From contig JAPKAW010000033.1 in the NCBI GenBank assembly GCA_028825055.1, forward strand, positions 1 to 12,762: 12,762 nucleotides of DNA, given 5' to 3'. Both the position numbers and the translations under genes were made by a program. Shown here one piece after another: positions 1 through 7,829 of this stretch; the stretch's first letter is position 1, and every line of letters begins with the position of its first letter. The stretch is from Flavobacteriales bacterium. GTDB lineage: Bacteria; Bacteroidota; Bacteroidia; Flavobacteriales_D; Sanyastnellaceae. The notes beneath the pieces are model-generated. The model worked only from the letters and a program-made list of their open reading frames with translations, ran no database searches and was not told where the DNA came from.

Positions 1-503
1 GTAATGGAATCACACCCGCAAACAGGCAGGGGATTGAAAACATTGCAATCAACGAGCGGGTCCGCCAATGTGGGGTCAATGCACTCGACCTCACTGCCGC
101 AGTTTACCGTGCATTCTTCTTCGCTTACAAATGAATAGACGCTGTAGTCCACTCCTCCAACCTCCCAACCACATCCCGAAAGGAAATGACAGCTGCCATT
201 GATCAAAACAACGCCCATTGCCATGTCACAGGCCCCAAAGTCAATACCGCCCAAATCCAAGCAATCTTGCGATGTACCCGTACATTCTCCATCCACCCAA
301 GATGTCATCCCGCCCATGTTCACGGCTTCACAATCATTGCTATACGTGATCCCGTCACAGCCGCAAACCGGCGCCCACACAGCAGGGCAGATGGCGTTGG
401 GGTTGATCAAAGTAGAATCAACGCATGCTTGAGAATACGCACTTGATGCTGTCACTATTCCTACTAGGACAAAGGCAAATGATAAGAGTGAAAAAGGCTT
501 CAT
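1..503 (-). CDS. Secreted Kazal-type cysteine-rich protein (3' end missing)
   Basis: The frame opens with ATG at 503 and is still open at base 1, giving 167 complete codons; the C-terminus lies outside the window. Residues 1-25 are a signal peptide (MKPF, then a hydrophobic stretch, then AYSQ before C27). Residues 27-74 form a Kazal-like domain with six cysteines (27, 39, 47, 49, 58, 74) and the core VCGCDGITYSNDC. Its spacing matches ovomucoid domains (C-x7-C, then TYxNxC), which puts Ala41 at the P1 reactive-site position. Residues 75-140 are a separate cysteine-rich block containing IDFGACDMAMG and LSGCGW. From C141 a second Kazal-like unit begins (CIDPTL, then PVCGCD), a divergent copy of the first, whose CVDSTL spacing to the next cysteine is the same, 11 residues. 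Kazal domains inhibit serine proteases, but in bacteria they often serve as disulfide-rich extracellular modules, so inhibitor activity is inferred. The missing end could carry a T9SS sorting domain. There is no Shine-Dalgarno site, as is usual in Bacteroidota. Confidence 0.85.
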   Translation of the reverse strand, partial: MKPFSLLSFAFVLVGIVTASSAYSQACVDSTLINPNAICPAVWAPVCGCDGITYSNDCEAVNMGGMTSWVDGECTGTSQDCLDLGGIDFGACDMAMGVVLINGSCHFLSGCGWEVGGVDYSVYSFVSEEECTVNCGSEVECIDPTLADPLVDCNVFNPLPVCGCDSI

Positions 504-540
504 TGGTTGGTGTTTTGATTTTGCTATTCTCTGACTTCTT

Positions 541-557
541 ATTGGAGATACTCCAAT
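541..557. promoter_or_regulatory. 7-bp perfect inverted repeat, possible 5'-leader hairpin or operator
   Basis: ATTGGAG, a 3-base ATA spacer, then CTCCAAT form a perfect 7-bp dyad. It lies 37 bases upstream of the ATG of the Kazal-type gene, so it would fall in that gene's untranslated leader or act as a DNA operator. No T-run follows on either strand, so it is not an intrinsic terminator. Its function is unknown. Confidence 0.35.
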
Positions 558-560
558 TAA

Positions 561-573
561 TCACGAATCGTGA
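561..573. promoter_or_regulatory. 6-bp perfect inverted repeat TCACGA-A-TCGTGA, candidate operator
   Basis: TCACGA and TCGTGA flank a single A. The dyad starts 3 bases from the 541-557 repeat. It directly abuts the weak minus-strand -7-like sequence TAAATGTG (581 to 574), so it would cover the expected transcription start of the Kazal-type gene, a classic repressor position. A looser CACGA-N9-TCGTG copy lies at 632-650. The operator role is inferred only from symmetry and position. Confidence 0.35.
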
Positions 574-734
574 CACATTTATTGATGCAAAGTAAGACTA
601 AAGGCATTTTTACGATTTGAAAATAACGAAACACGAATATGTTGATCGTGCAATTGACTCTTGCGGTGTAATTCATGGTGCAACAAAATGTTGTTTGCAA
701 CTGTTCTACTTTTACCCTTTAAGGTAGTCAAGTG

Positions 735-3700
735 ATGGACCGTAACCAGAATGATGTCATGCAGATGAGACAGTCTATTTTCTTGTGTGTTTTTTGTTTT
801 GCAATCCTCAGTGCGTGTCAGTTGCAGGCGCAAACGCTTGTGGGTGATGCGGTGCAAATTGTCCCTGGTACCTATCGATTGACAACCAATGCAGCAAGCC
901 AAATCGGCGCAGTGTGGATGGATGATGCGGTCGCTGTCAACGAATCTTGGGAGATGCGGGCGGAAGTGAACCTTGGAGGCAACAATGGAGGGGCGGATGG
1001 GATGGTCTTTGTGGTCCGCAATGCATCTTCGAATGATCTCGGAGGAAATGGAGCGAACATGGGGTTTGGAGGGATTGATGAGAGTGTTGGAGTTGAAATG
1101 GACACATACTACGGACCGGGTATGCCTTCGACGGGCGATATCAATTCGGACCACTTGGGTATTCAGAAAAACGGCAGTGTTTCTCACTTCGGAGGAAACA
1201 GCATTGCGGCTCCTATTGCCGCCATCACGGGATGGAACAACAATATTGAAAACAACACGTACCATGACTTACGGGTGACCTACGATGCGACGACCAATGA
1301 AATGGTCGTTTATTTTAATTGTGTTCAGCGGTTGGTAGGAACGGTTGACTTGGAGGATGTTTTGGAATCGTCAGAAGGCATTTGGGGATTCACGGCAGCT
1401 ACCGGTGGAGCTTCCAACATCCAACGCGTTAAAAACATGGAATGGTTTGCTTGGCCGCAGGGCATGGCAGAGGATGAAGTGGAGGCTTGTGCCGGTATCG
1501 CTGTGCAACTCTCAGTGGATAGTGAAGCCGTCAGCCCGACTTGGTCACCAGCAGGGGGGCTTTCATCTACAACCGGATATTCAGTCGATGCGACAGTTGA
1601 TGCTGCTGTAACTTTTACCGTAAGCTATGATGACATTTGTGGTGTTGAGCAATCGGAGTCGATTGACCTGGTGGTCGTTGAGTTTCCATCGACTGAGCTG
1701 CCTGTGGATACAGTGCTTTGCGATGAAGGCACTTTGACATTTTCCAACGGGCCTTGGCCTGAAGGTATTTCGGGTGTTTGGGAGGATGGTTCTTCCGATC
1801 TGATTCGTGAAATCAGCACGCCAGGAGAGTACACTTTGACGCTCAATTCTTCGGTAGGGTGTGCTTCGACGGACTTGATGACGGTCAATGCCCTGTCGTT
1901 GCCGGCCTTTGATTTGGGTGAAGATGTTTCAATTTGTCCCGGTTCTAGTGTCGTGTTTGATCATGCCGGTGTGCTCAACGATGTCAATGTCGTTTGGAGC
2001 GATGCAACGAATGAAAGTTCCATTGAAGTTGCTGACGCTGGCGAGATATGGGTAACATGGGATCAGCTCGGATGCCAGGAATCCGATACCGTGAGCGTGT
2101 CACTGCATCCGATCTATGGAGTCGATTGGGCAGTGAACCCTGTTGTGTTGTGTCTTGATGAAATGCAAGTGATCCAAGCCGCAGATGCAAATTGGACAGG
2201 AGGTGACGTTGATTTGGTGTGGGACGATGGGACGGTCGGTTCTGACTTGACGGTGAGCGAACCGGGATTGTACACGGTAACAGCGATGACCCCAGAGGCG
2301 TGCACCTTCTCTTCGACTGTGAATGCGGTGAATTCACTGAATGCTGGCGTTGATTTGGGAGCGGACGGGATTTTGTGCGATGAAGAATCAGTGACACTCA
2401 GTAGCGGCTACAATGCCATGCAGACCACGTGGTTCTTAAATGGAGATTTGGCGGGCGTGTCATCAAGCTTTGTAACCATTGAAAACGAAGCGGTAAACGC
2501 CATCGTAGAAGTCACGATAGGAGCGTGTGTAGCTTACGATACGGTGTCGTATAGCCACGTGCCCTTCTTTGATGCAGGGTTGCCAGAAAGCCTAGCGCTG
2601 TGTTTGGAGGATAGCCTGTATCTGGATGCCTTGCCGGGGGCGGAAAGCTATACTTGGAACAATGGAGTCAATCAAGAGAGCCAATGGGTCAATGCTGCTG
2701 GAACCTATGTGGTGAGTACCCCTTTACTCGGCTGTGTGTTTGAGCAATCGACAGAGGTCCTTCCGTCTTCAAATACGGGTGTGGATCTGGGTGTCGATGT
2801 GATTCTGTGTGAAAATGAATTCTTGGATGTGTTGAGTGGCTACGCTGCCGATGAAACGCAGTGGTGGCTAAATGGAGACCTGGTGGTCGGTCTCAGTGAG
2901 GTCAATGTTGGAGGCGAAGACTTGACTGTAATCGTGGAAGTTGTCGTTGGAGTTTGTCTGTCAAGCGATACGTTGGAAGTGGATTATGCTCCTTTCTTCG
3001 ATGCGGACATTCCGGAATCCATTTCGTTATGCAACGGGGATAGTGTACTTGTTTCAGCCGCAGGTGGGGCTCCTCAATACACATGGAGTTCGGGTGAAAT
3101 CAATTCGAGCGTTTGGATGACCACTCCAGGAATCTACACGTTGAGTACACCGATCCAAGGGTGTGCTTATGAGGCATCGGTGAGTGTTCTGAACATTCCG
3201 CTTCCTGTTCTGAATCTTGGCCCTGACGTGCAGCTATGCGAGGGGCAACAAGTTGCACTGAACACCCAATTGCCACTGGCTGATCAAACGCAATGGTCTA
3301 CGGGTTCCGTGGCGCAGGAGTTAGAGACTGGCGATGCAGGGACGTATTCGGTTGTCGTCACGGAGAACGGGTGTTCAAGCTTTGACACGGTGAACGTCGC
3401 TGTCCAGGAATTGCCTGTTTTTGATCTCAATGAAGACCATCTTCTGTGTCCGAACGAATCTGCATTTTTGTTTGTCTACCCGATGTTAGAAGGAGCGACG
3501 GTTACGTGGAATACCGGCCAAACAACTCCCGACATTGACGTGAGCATCCCCGGTATGTATTCTGCCACCACCTTCATCAATGGCTGTACATGGACCGATA
3601 CAGTTCATGTCTTCAAAGCGACTCCTCTTGTGGTTTCTCTCGAAGACCTTTACGAGCTGTGTGATGATGAGACTCTTACGGTGGATGCCGCAAATCCGAC

Positions 3701-4166
3701 GAGTGTTTTCCCCATTTCCTATGCTTGGAGCACCGGCCAAAGTGCGGCTTCGATTGCATTGGCACGTTCGGGGTTGTTTGAAGTGGAAGTGAGCAATGTG
3801 TGTGAATCCGTCTCCGATGCATTTGAAATTAAACTGATTCCATGCGGGTGTGAAGCCTATGTGCCAAGCGCATTCTCTCCAGACAACGACGGTCACAACG
3901 ACATGTTTCGGCCTGTCATCGCCTGCGAGCTTCTCGACTACACATTGGAAATTTGGAACACGTGGGGTGAGCTTGTTTTCGCTTCCTCTGACCCCACCAT
4001 GGGTTGGATAGGAGAGGTTGAAGGTGATCCCGCTCTATCCGCTCACAGCGGTTATTTCGCTCCGGACGGTCTGTATGTTTGGCGCTTGAAGGTGGCCTTT
4101 GACGAAGGCCAATTGTTTACACCGCCCCTTCAGGAGTATTCAGGAACGGTGATTGTCGTTCGCTGA
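735..4166 (+). CDS. Giant surface protein: L-type lectin-like domain, Ig/PKD-like repeats, T9SS type B (CHU_C) sorting domain
   Basis: This 1143-residue protein is read from ATG 735; a GTG at 732 and ATGs at 759 and 765 are alternatives, and 765 gives the shortest signal peptide. A hydrophobic signal lies around residues 11-32 and ends LQAQ. Residues about 34-239 resemble bacterial L-type (legume-like) lectins: GADGMVF at 86-92, VEMDTYYG at 120-127, then DHLGIQKNG. Residues about 250-1036 hold roughly eleven modules of about 70 residues, each with a pattern like LC, then W/T-x-G, then G-x-Y-x-V, then GC, suggesting one disulfide each. Residues 1039-1143 are a gliding-motility-associated C-terminal domain: YVPSAFSPDNDGHNDMF, IWNTWGELVF, PDGLYVWRL and terminal GTVIVVR. 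This domain directs export by the type IX system. The likely role is a carbohydrate-binding adhesin or sheath protein on the cell surface; the ligand is unknown. LSAC at residues 25-28 also fits a lipobox, which would be unusual for a T9SS cargo. Confidence 0.9.
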   Translation: MDRNQNDVMQMRQSIFLCVFCFAILSACQLQAQTLVGDAVQIVPGTYRLTTNAASQIGAVWMDDAVAVNESWEMRAEVNLGGNNGGADGMVFVVRNASSNDLGGNGANMGFGGIDESVGVEMDTYYGPGMPSTGDINSDHLGIQKNGSVSHFGGNSIAAPIAAITGWNNNIENNTYHDLRVTYDATTNEMVVYFNCVQRLVGTVDLEDVLESSEGIWGFTAATGGASNIQRVKNMEWFAWPQGMAEDEVEACAGIAVQLSVDSEAVSPTWSPAGGLSSTTGYSVDATVDAAVTFTVSYDDICGVEQSESIDLVVVEFPSTELPVDTVLCDEGTLTFSNGPWPEGISGVWEDGSSDLIREISTPGEYTLTLNSSVGCASTDLMTVNALSLPAFDLGEDVSICPGSSVVFDHAGVLNDVNVVWSDATNESSIEVADAGEIWVTWDQLGCQESDTVSVSLHPIYGVDWAVNPVVLCLDEMQVIQAADANWTGGDVDLVWDDGTVGSDLTVSEPGLYTVTAMTPEACTFSSTVNAVNSLNAGVDLGADGILCDEESVTLSSGYNAMQTTWFLNGDLAGVSSSFVTIENEAVNAIVEVTIGACVAYDTVSYSHVPFFDAGLPESLALCLEDSLYLDALPGAESYTWNNGVNQESQWVNAAGTYVVSTPLLGCVFEQSTEVLPSSNTGVDLGVDVILCENEFLDVLSGYAADETQWWLNGDLVVGLSEVNVGGEDLTVIVEVVVGVCLSSDTLEVDYAPFFDADIPESISLCNGDSVLVSAAGGAPQYTWSSGEINSSVWMTTPGIYTLSTPIQGCAYEASVSVLNIPLPVLNLGPDVQLCEGQQVALNTQLPLADQTQWSTGSVAQELETGDAGTYSVVVTENGCSSFDTVNVAVQELPVFDLNEDHLLCPNESAFLFVYPMLEGATVTWNTGQTTPDIDVSIPGMYSATTFINGCTWTDTVHVFKATPLVVSLEDLYELCDDETLTVDAANPTSVFPISYAWSTGQSAASIALARSGLFEVEVSNVCESVSDAFEIKLIPCGCEAYVPSAFSPDNDGHNDMFRPVIACELLDYTLEIWNTWGELVFASSDPTMGWIGEVEGDPALSAHSGYFAPDGLYVWRLKVAFDEGQLFTPPLQEYSGTVIVVR
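2352..3212 (+). repeat. Tandem duplication of a two-module unit (about 144 residues) inside the lectin/T9SS protein
   Basis: Unit one (2352-2783) begins DLGADGILCDE and unit two (2784-3212) begins DLGVDVILCEN, so the period is 432 bases. Each unit has the same internal order: a module with W-x-LNGDL, then one starting with PES(L/I)xLC and containing YTW and TYVVSTP or IYTLSTP. The next module restarts with LNLGPDVQLCEG. The copies match clearly as protein but have diverged as DNA, so the duplication is not recent. The other modules of this protein do not share the alternating pattern. Confidence 0.75.
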
Positions 4167-4194
4167 CGCTGTTATTGCAATTGACACGGGTGAT

Positions 4195-5298
4195 TCATTC
4201 GAAAATCGGCTGGTTCCATCGCTTGATGGAATCTTCGATCAAAACACCCCCCAACACTTCAACGGTGAGACCATCAGAAAGTCCAAGGGTCACCTCGCGT
4301 CGTTCAAATTGTTGCGATGAGGTCTGGACCTCAACAAATGTGGTCGGTCCCTCGAATTGCACCAAGGACTCGCTAATCGATAGGACTTGCTTTCGCTGAT
4401 CCAATACAACATCCGCATTTGCACTGAAGCCCGCGCGAATGAAGTCATCTTCCGCTAATGCCACAGCAGCGCGAATCTCAAACTGAACGGCGCCATTCTC
4501 CGGCATGCCCTTGGGAGAGATGTACTCCAAAGTCGCATTGAATTTTCGTCCCGGCATGGCACCAATGGACAGAATTAAGGGGATTCCGACATGGAGGTTT
4601 TCAATTTCGCTTTCGTCGATTTTGCCTCTGAAAATGAGATCGGACATGTCAGCTACGCTCGCGATGGAGGTGCCTTCATTGAAGGTGTTCGCTTGAATCA
4701 CCTGGTTCCCAACTTCAACGGGAACGTCGAGTATCATGCCATCAACGGTGCTAGAGATGAGTGTATTGGTTGTTTCTCCTGCCCGATTTGCTGCGCCTTT
4801 TTTGACGATAAGCAGGTTGTCTTCTGCAGCGAGTTTTTCTTCTTGTGCTTGGAGGTAAGAGGTCTCTGTGATTTGAAAATCTTGAGCTGAAATCACACCT
4901 GATTTAAGTAGGTTTTCCTGCCTTTCAAATTGGTTTTTGGAATTTACAAGCGTGATGCGACTACGTTCGACACGACTTTGGGCGGAGGCCAGTTGCGCCA
5001 TGTCCGGTACGACACGAACTCTCGCGAGCTGCTGGCCTTTGACAACGGTTTGACCGGCCTCGACATACAATTCGTCAACGATTCCACTGATCTGCGGTTT
5101 GATGGCGATTTCTTTGCGTGGACCGATGGTGCCAGAGCTTACGGTCTTGAGCACAATGTCACCGATGCGCGGAGTTTCAACATTGAAACGTGCTTGCGGT
5201 GCTTGCTCTTTTTCGTACAAGTGATTCAAGGTGTAGACCGCGCCTGCTAGCACGAGGATGACAAAAAGAAACAAGGGGAGTAGACGGCCTTTTTTCAT
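4195..5298 (-). CDS. Periplasmic adaptor subunit (HlyD/MacA family) of a tripartite ABC exporter
   Basis: This 367-residue membrane-fusion protein would link the inner-membrane ABC transporter to an outer-membrane channel. Residues 1-7 are basic and residues 8-24 form a single membrane anchor. The first half of the lipoyl-like domain is at about 63-97 (IAIKPQISGIVDELYVEAGQ). A charged, heptad-like coiled-coil hairpin covers about 100-165 (AQSRVERSRITLV, then LQAQEEKLAAEDN). The second lipoyl half is at about 178-202 (STVDGMILDVPVEVGNQV). A beta-barrel follows at about 215-300 (DLIFRGKIDESEIENLHVG, then IRAGFSANADVVL), and a membrane-proximal segment to the end. It is the last gene of the operon, 36 bases after permease 2, with no Shine-Dalgarno site. 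The gene converges on the lectin/T9SS gene. The substrate cannot be told from the sequence. Confidence 0.9.
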   Translation of the reverse strand: MKKGRLLPLFLFVILVLAGAVYTLNHLYEKEQAPQARFNVETPRIGDIVLKTVSSGTIGPRKEIAIKPQISGIVDELYVEAGQTVVKGQQLARVRVVPDMAQLASAQSRVERSRITLVNSKNQFERQENLLKSGVISAQDFQITETSYLQAQEEKLAAEDNLLIVKKGAANRAGETTNTLISSTVDGMILDVPVEVGNQVIQANTFNEGTSIASVADMSDLIFRGKIDESEIENLHVGIPLILSIGAMPGRKFNATLEYISPKGMPENGAVQFEIRAAVALAEDDFIRAGFSANADVVLDQRKQVLSISESLVQFEGPTTFVEVQTSSQQFERREVTLGLSDGLTVEVLGGVLIEDSIKRWNQPIFE

Positions 5299-5334
5299 GT
5301 TTCTGAATCGTTTTTCTAAGTTCGAATGATGAGT

Positions 5335-6603
5335 TTAACCTTCAGATCGCAGTGCGACAACTGGACGGATGGAAAGGGCCCTTAGCGTGGGCAAGATACC
5401 GGCTAACAGCGCCATTCCGAGCAAGATGATCAAAACGTTGAGCACAGTTTTTAGGTCAATTTCTGGATGTCGGAAGACACCGGCATCGCCGCCATCCTCA
5501 ATGAAGCTATCCAGTAATTCCAACAAGCCTACTCCCAACACCATTCCGCACAAACCGGCGAGGATGGTAAGAAACAATGTCTCTCCTAAGATCTGTTGGA
5601 TGATGCGCCGAGGCGTGGCCCCAAGAGAACGACGAATACCGAGCTCTTTGGTGCGCTCTTTAATCGAAATGAGCATGATGTTGGTGATTCCAATCACTCC
5701 GGCCAAGAGCGCCAAGGCACCGAAAAGTAACGAAACGAGGCGCATGGCGCCGAAGACAGATTCCACTTGTTGAAACTCTTCGGCCATGGACCATCCTCCA
5801 ATCGCGCGTTTGTCTTCAGGGTGCGCATTGAGACGGAGTAACAGCAAATCCTTTGTTGCCTGTTCGGCTTCTGCGGCATCGACATTGGGACGAATCAGCA
5901 CCGATAGCCACTCTACACGGTCACCAGTCTGGAAGGCTTTTCCGAAGGTGGTGAAAGGGATGTAGATGCTCTCGGCTGCGTTTTCGGCATCTTCTCCAGT
6001 GCCCTTGGGTTTGTAAACCCCCACAACACGGAAAAGGACTCCTTGGATTTGAATCATTTCACCCAACGGATCTTCCCCTTTATCGAACAAGACCGTTTCG
6101 ACACGGTTACCAATTACACAGACTTTCCGTTGTGCATTCAAATCACCCGGATTCAAGAATCGGCCGCGCGTTATTCGAAACGGGTTGACTTGGGGGTAAT
6201 TCTCATCTACGCCATGGACATCGAAAGCGCCTGTGTGTGCCGCGCGGGTGACATTGTTACTGCCGCGATAGCCGCCTAGTTGAATCTCAGGAACAACCAG
6301 GTCTAAGTGCTGTGTGTTTTCTTCTAGCCATGCGACATCGGCGAGATTGAGCTCCAATGACCTCCCACGTTGGAAACCCTTGTACGGCTTGCTTGTGCTT
6401 TGTGCCCACATGAACATGCTGTTGGCAACGTCGTTCCCCATATCCGCCCTTACCCCGTTTTCCAGTCCTCGAGCAGAGCCCACGGTGATGATGATCATAA
6501 ACAATCCCCAACCCACCCCCAGAGATGATAAAAAAGCGCGCATGGGATTGCGCACAATGACTTGCACAAGTTCAATGAGGCGGTCGGGGTCAAAGGCTCT
6601 CAT
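5335..6603 (-). CDS. ABC exporter permease 2 (MacB/FtsX family)
   Basis: This 422-residue inner-membrane permease has the MacB layout: one N-terminal membrane helix (about 23-43), a large periplasmic domain (about 44-285), then three C-terminal helices (about 287-311, 340-363 and 388-408). The family signature after helix 2 is clear: GITNIMLISIKERTKELGIR followed by RSLGAT, which forms the coupling region that meets the ATPase. The C-terminus ends SIRPVVALRSEG, typical of the family (RPVEALR-like). The ATG overlaps the stop of permease 1 in an ATGA, so translation is probably coupled. MacB itself carries its own ATPase domain; this protein does not and depends on the separate ATPase encoded first in the operon. 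It differs clearly from permease 1, so the two are likely partners in a heterodimer, as LolC and LolE are. Confidence 0.92.
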   Translation of the reverse strand: MRAFDPDRLIELVQVIVRNPMRAFLSSLGVGWGLFMIIITVGSARGLENGVRADMGNDVANSMFMWAQSTSKPYKGFQRGRSLELNLADVAWLEENTQHLDLVVPEIQLGGYRGSNNVTRAAHTGAFDVHGVDENYPQVNPFRITRGRFLNPGDLNAQRKVCVIGNRVETVLFDKGEDPLGEMIQIQGVLFRVVGVYKPKGTGEDAENAAESIYIPFTTFGKAFQTGDRVEWLSVLIRPNVDAAEAEQATKDLLLLRLNAHPEDKRAIGGWSMAEEFQQVESVFGAMRLVSLLFGALALLAGVIGITNIMLISIKERTKELGIRRSLGATPRRIIQQILGETLFLTILAGLCGMVLGVGLLELLDSFIEDGGDAGVFRHPEIDLKTVLNVLIILLGMALLAGILPTLRALSIRPVVALRSEG

Positions 6604-7829
6604 TCGTAACGTAAAGCTTCTATGGGACGAATGCGCACAGCGCGTAATGCTGGCGCCAAGCCGCTCAGCGCCCCCGAAAGAACAAGCACACCGAGTGCGG
6701 TTAACGTGACGTTGAGATTGACGGCAGGGTTGCTAAAATAATCGTGTTCCGCAAAGGGAGCTACAAATTCCAGTGTCAGCACACCTGCAATCATCCCCAA
6801 AATTCCGCTGATACTTGTCAAGGCAATGGCTTCCACCACAATGAGGGTAACAATGCTGCCTGAGGTCGCCCCCAATGCCTTACGCACTCCAATTTCGACG
6901 GTTCGTTCTTTGACCACAATGGACATGATGTTGGCGACTCCAATGGCGCCAGCAAACAAGGTAAACCCTCCAATAACCCAAATGAACAATCGAATCCCCA
7001 TGAAAATACGCTGGTACATGGCGAACTGTTCGTTGTTGTCTTCGACGCGGACGGCCCGCTGGTCATCGGGATGAACGGCATGCCGCGCGCGCAACGCACC
7101 ATCGGCCATTGAGGCCATTGCGGAAGCTTCTTCCACACTTCGTTCTCCTGTGGATACGATGACCCGTCCGACCTGATCGGCTCCTTCAAAAACACGCTGT
7201 AGCGTCGTGATGGGAATCAACGCCATGCTATTTGTCCAGCGGCTGCCCGATCGGGAAAAGGTTCCGATGACTCGGAATGTGACATTTCGCAGGCGGATGT
7301 ACTCGCCAATGGGATTCTTTTTTTTGAAAAGATCATCGACAATCGTTTGTCCAATGACGCACACTTTGGCTGACTGTGCGACATCTTCTTGGTGCAGCCA
7401 GCGTCCGCTGACAAGCGGAATGCTTTCGAGTTGGTCGTAGTCTTCATTGACTCCAACAACAGCAAATCTACCTTCTTCGTTCTCGGCTTGAATCGTGGAA
7501 CCCCAAAGCATCCGACGAGCGGAGTGTAGGGGCGTTTCAAATAGTTTTTCGGTCAGGATTTCTTTATCCGCATTGCGCAATTCGATGGATCGATTTGCCT
7601 GCCGTCCTCGGAAAGGAAGCGTTGTGCGATTGGTTCTAATCCAAAGTGAGTTGCTCGCCTCGTCCCCAAAGTCCTGTTGCACGCCATTTTGGAGTCCGAA
7701 TCCGAGTCCTTGCATCACCACAAGAATGAAGATCCCCAGTCCGACAGATAGGCCTGTCAGCGCTGTTCTCATCGGATTGGCAATGACCGTGTGTCCGATC
7801 TCAATCCAGAGTTCTCTCGAGAAAATCAT
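6600..7829 (-). CDS. ABC exporter permease 1 (MacB/FtsX family)
   Basis: This 409-residue inner-membrane permease has the same fold as its neighbour: a membrane helix at about 21-42, a periplasmic MacB-type domain at about 43-277, and helices at about 281-303, 326-352 and 375-395. The coupling-region motif GVANIMSIVVKERTVEIGVR followed by KALGAT is at 297-322, and the end reads RIRPIEALRYE. It starts inside the end of the ATPase gene (ATGA, 4-base overlap) and overlaps the start of permease 2 in the same way, so the three genes form one tightly coupled unit. Codons 169-171 (KKK) contain an A8 run on the coding strand. The first 55 residues of both permeases are recognisably related (NPMR, then L-x-VG, then F, then GL-NGV), indicating an old duplication. 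The substrate is unknown; this family exports peptides, antibiotics, lipids or lipoproteins. Confidence 0.92.
   Translation of the reverse strand: MIFSRELWIEIGHTVIANPMRTALTGLSVGLGIFILVVMQGLGFGLQNGVQQDFGDEASNSLWIRTNRTTLPFRGRQANRSIELRNADKEILTEKLFETPLHSARRMLWGSTIQAENEEGRFAVVGVNEDYDQLESIPLVSGRWLHQEDVAQSAKVCVIGQTIVDDLFKKKNPIGEYIRLRNVTFRVIGTFSRSGSRWTNSMALIPITTLQRVFEGADQVGRVIVSTGERSVEEASAMASMADGALRARHAVHPDDQRAVRVEDNNEQFAMYQRIFMGIRLFIWVIGGFTLFAGAIGVANIMSIVVKERTVEIGVRKALGATSGSIVTLIVVEAIALTSISGILGMIAGVLTLEFVAPFAEHDYFSNPAVNLNVTLTALGVLVLSGALSGLAPALRAVRIRPIEALRYE

Larger units (their letters stand above)
504..734. promoter_or_regulatory. Divergent intergenic region between the Kazal and lectin/T9SS genes
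   Basis: This 231-bp non-coding stretch must hold the promoters of two outward-facing genes for exported proteins. On the minus strand TAAATGTG (581 to 574) and TTACTTTG (595 to 588) each miss the Bacteroidota TAnnTTTG element by one base, and neither has a clear -33 TTG. On the plus strand TACTTTTA (707-714) is one base off. None is convincing alone. The word CACGA is followed by TCGTG twice: with a 1-base spacer at 562-572 and a 9-base spacer at 632-650, which could be half-sites for a regulator. CAACA-AAA-TGTTG at 681-693 is a further short dyad. AAGG at 721-724 lies 10 bases before the ATG at 735 and may act as a weak ribosome-binding site. Confidence 0.4.

Noticed and set aside
579..1265. 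A 228-codon open frame on the minus strand across the start of the lectin/T9SS gene
   Set aside because: It lies antisense to the signal peptide and lectin domain, its protein has no recognisable motif, and the composition (rich in Arg, His, Ser) is typical of an antisense shadow.
4140..4200. Possible intrinsic terminator between the convergent lectin/T9SS and adaptor genes
   Set aside because: Only a 5-bp GAACG/CGTTC pairing (4144-4161) inside the coding end is present and no T-run follows it.
7318..7326. A8 run followed by G on the coding strand of permease 1, with a dnaX-like A-AAA-AAG heptamer in the right phase
   Set aside because: A -1 shift would end after about 30 codons and yields no sensible product. 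No supporting stem-loop or upstream site was seen, and Lys-Lys-Lys in this loop explains the run.
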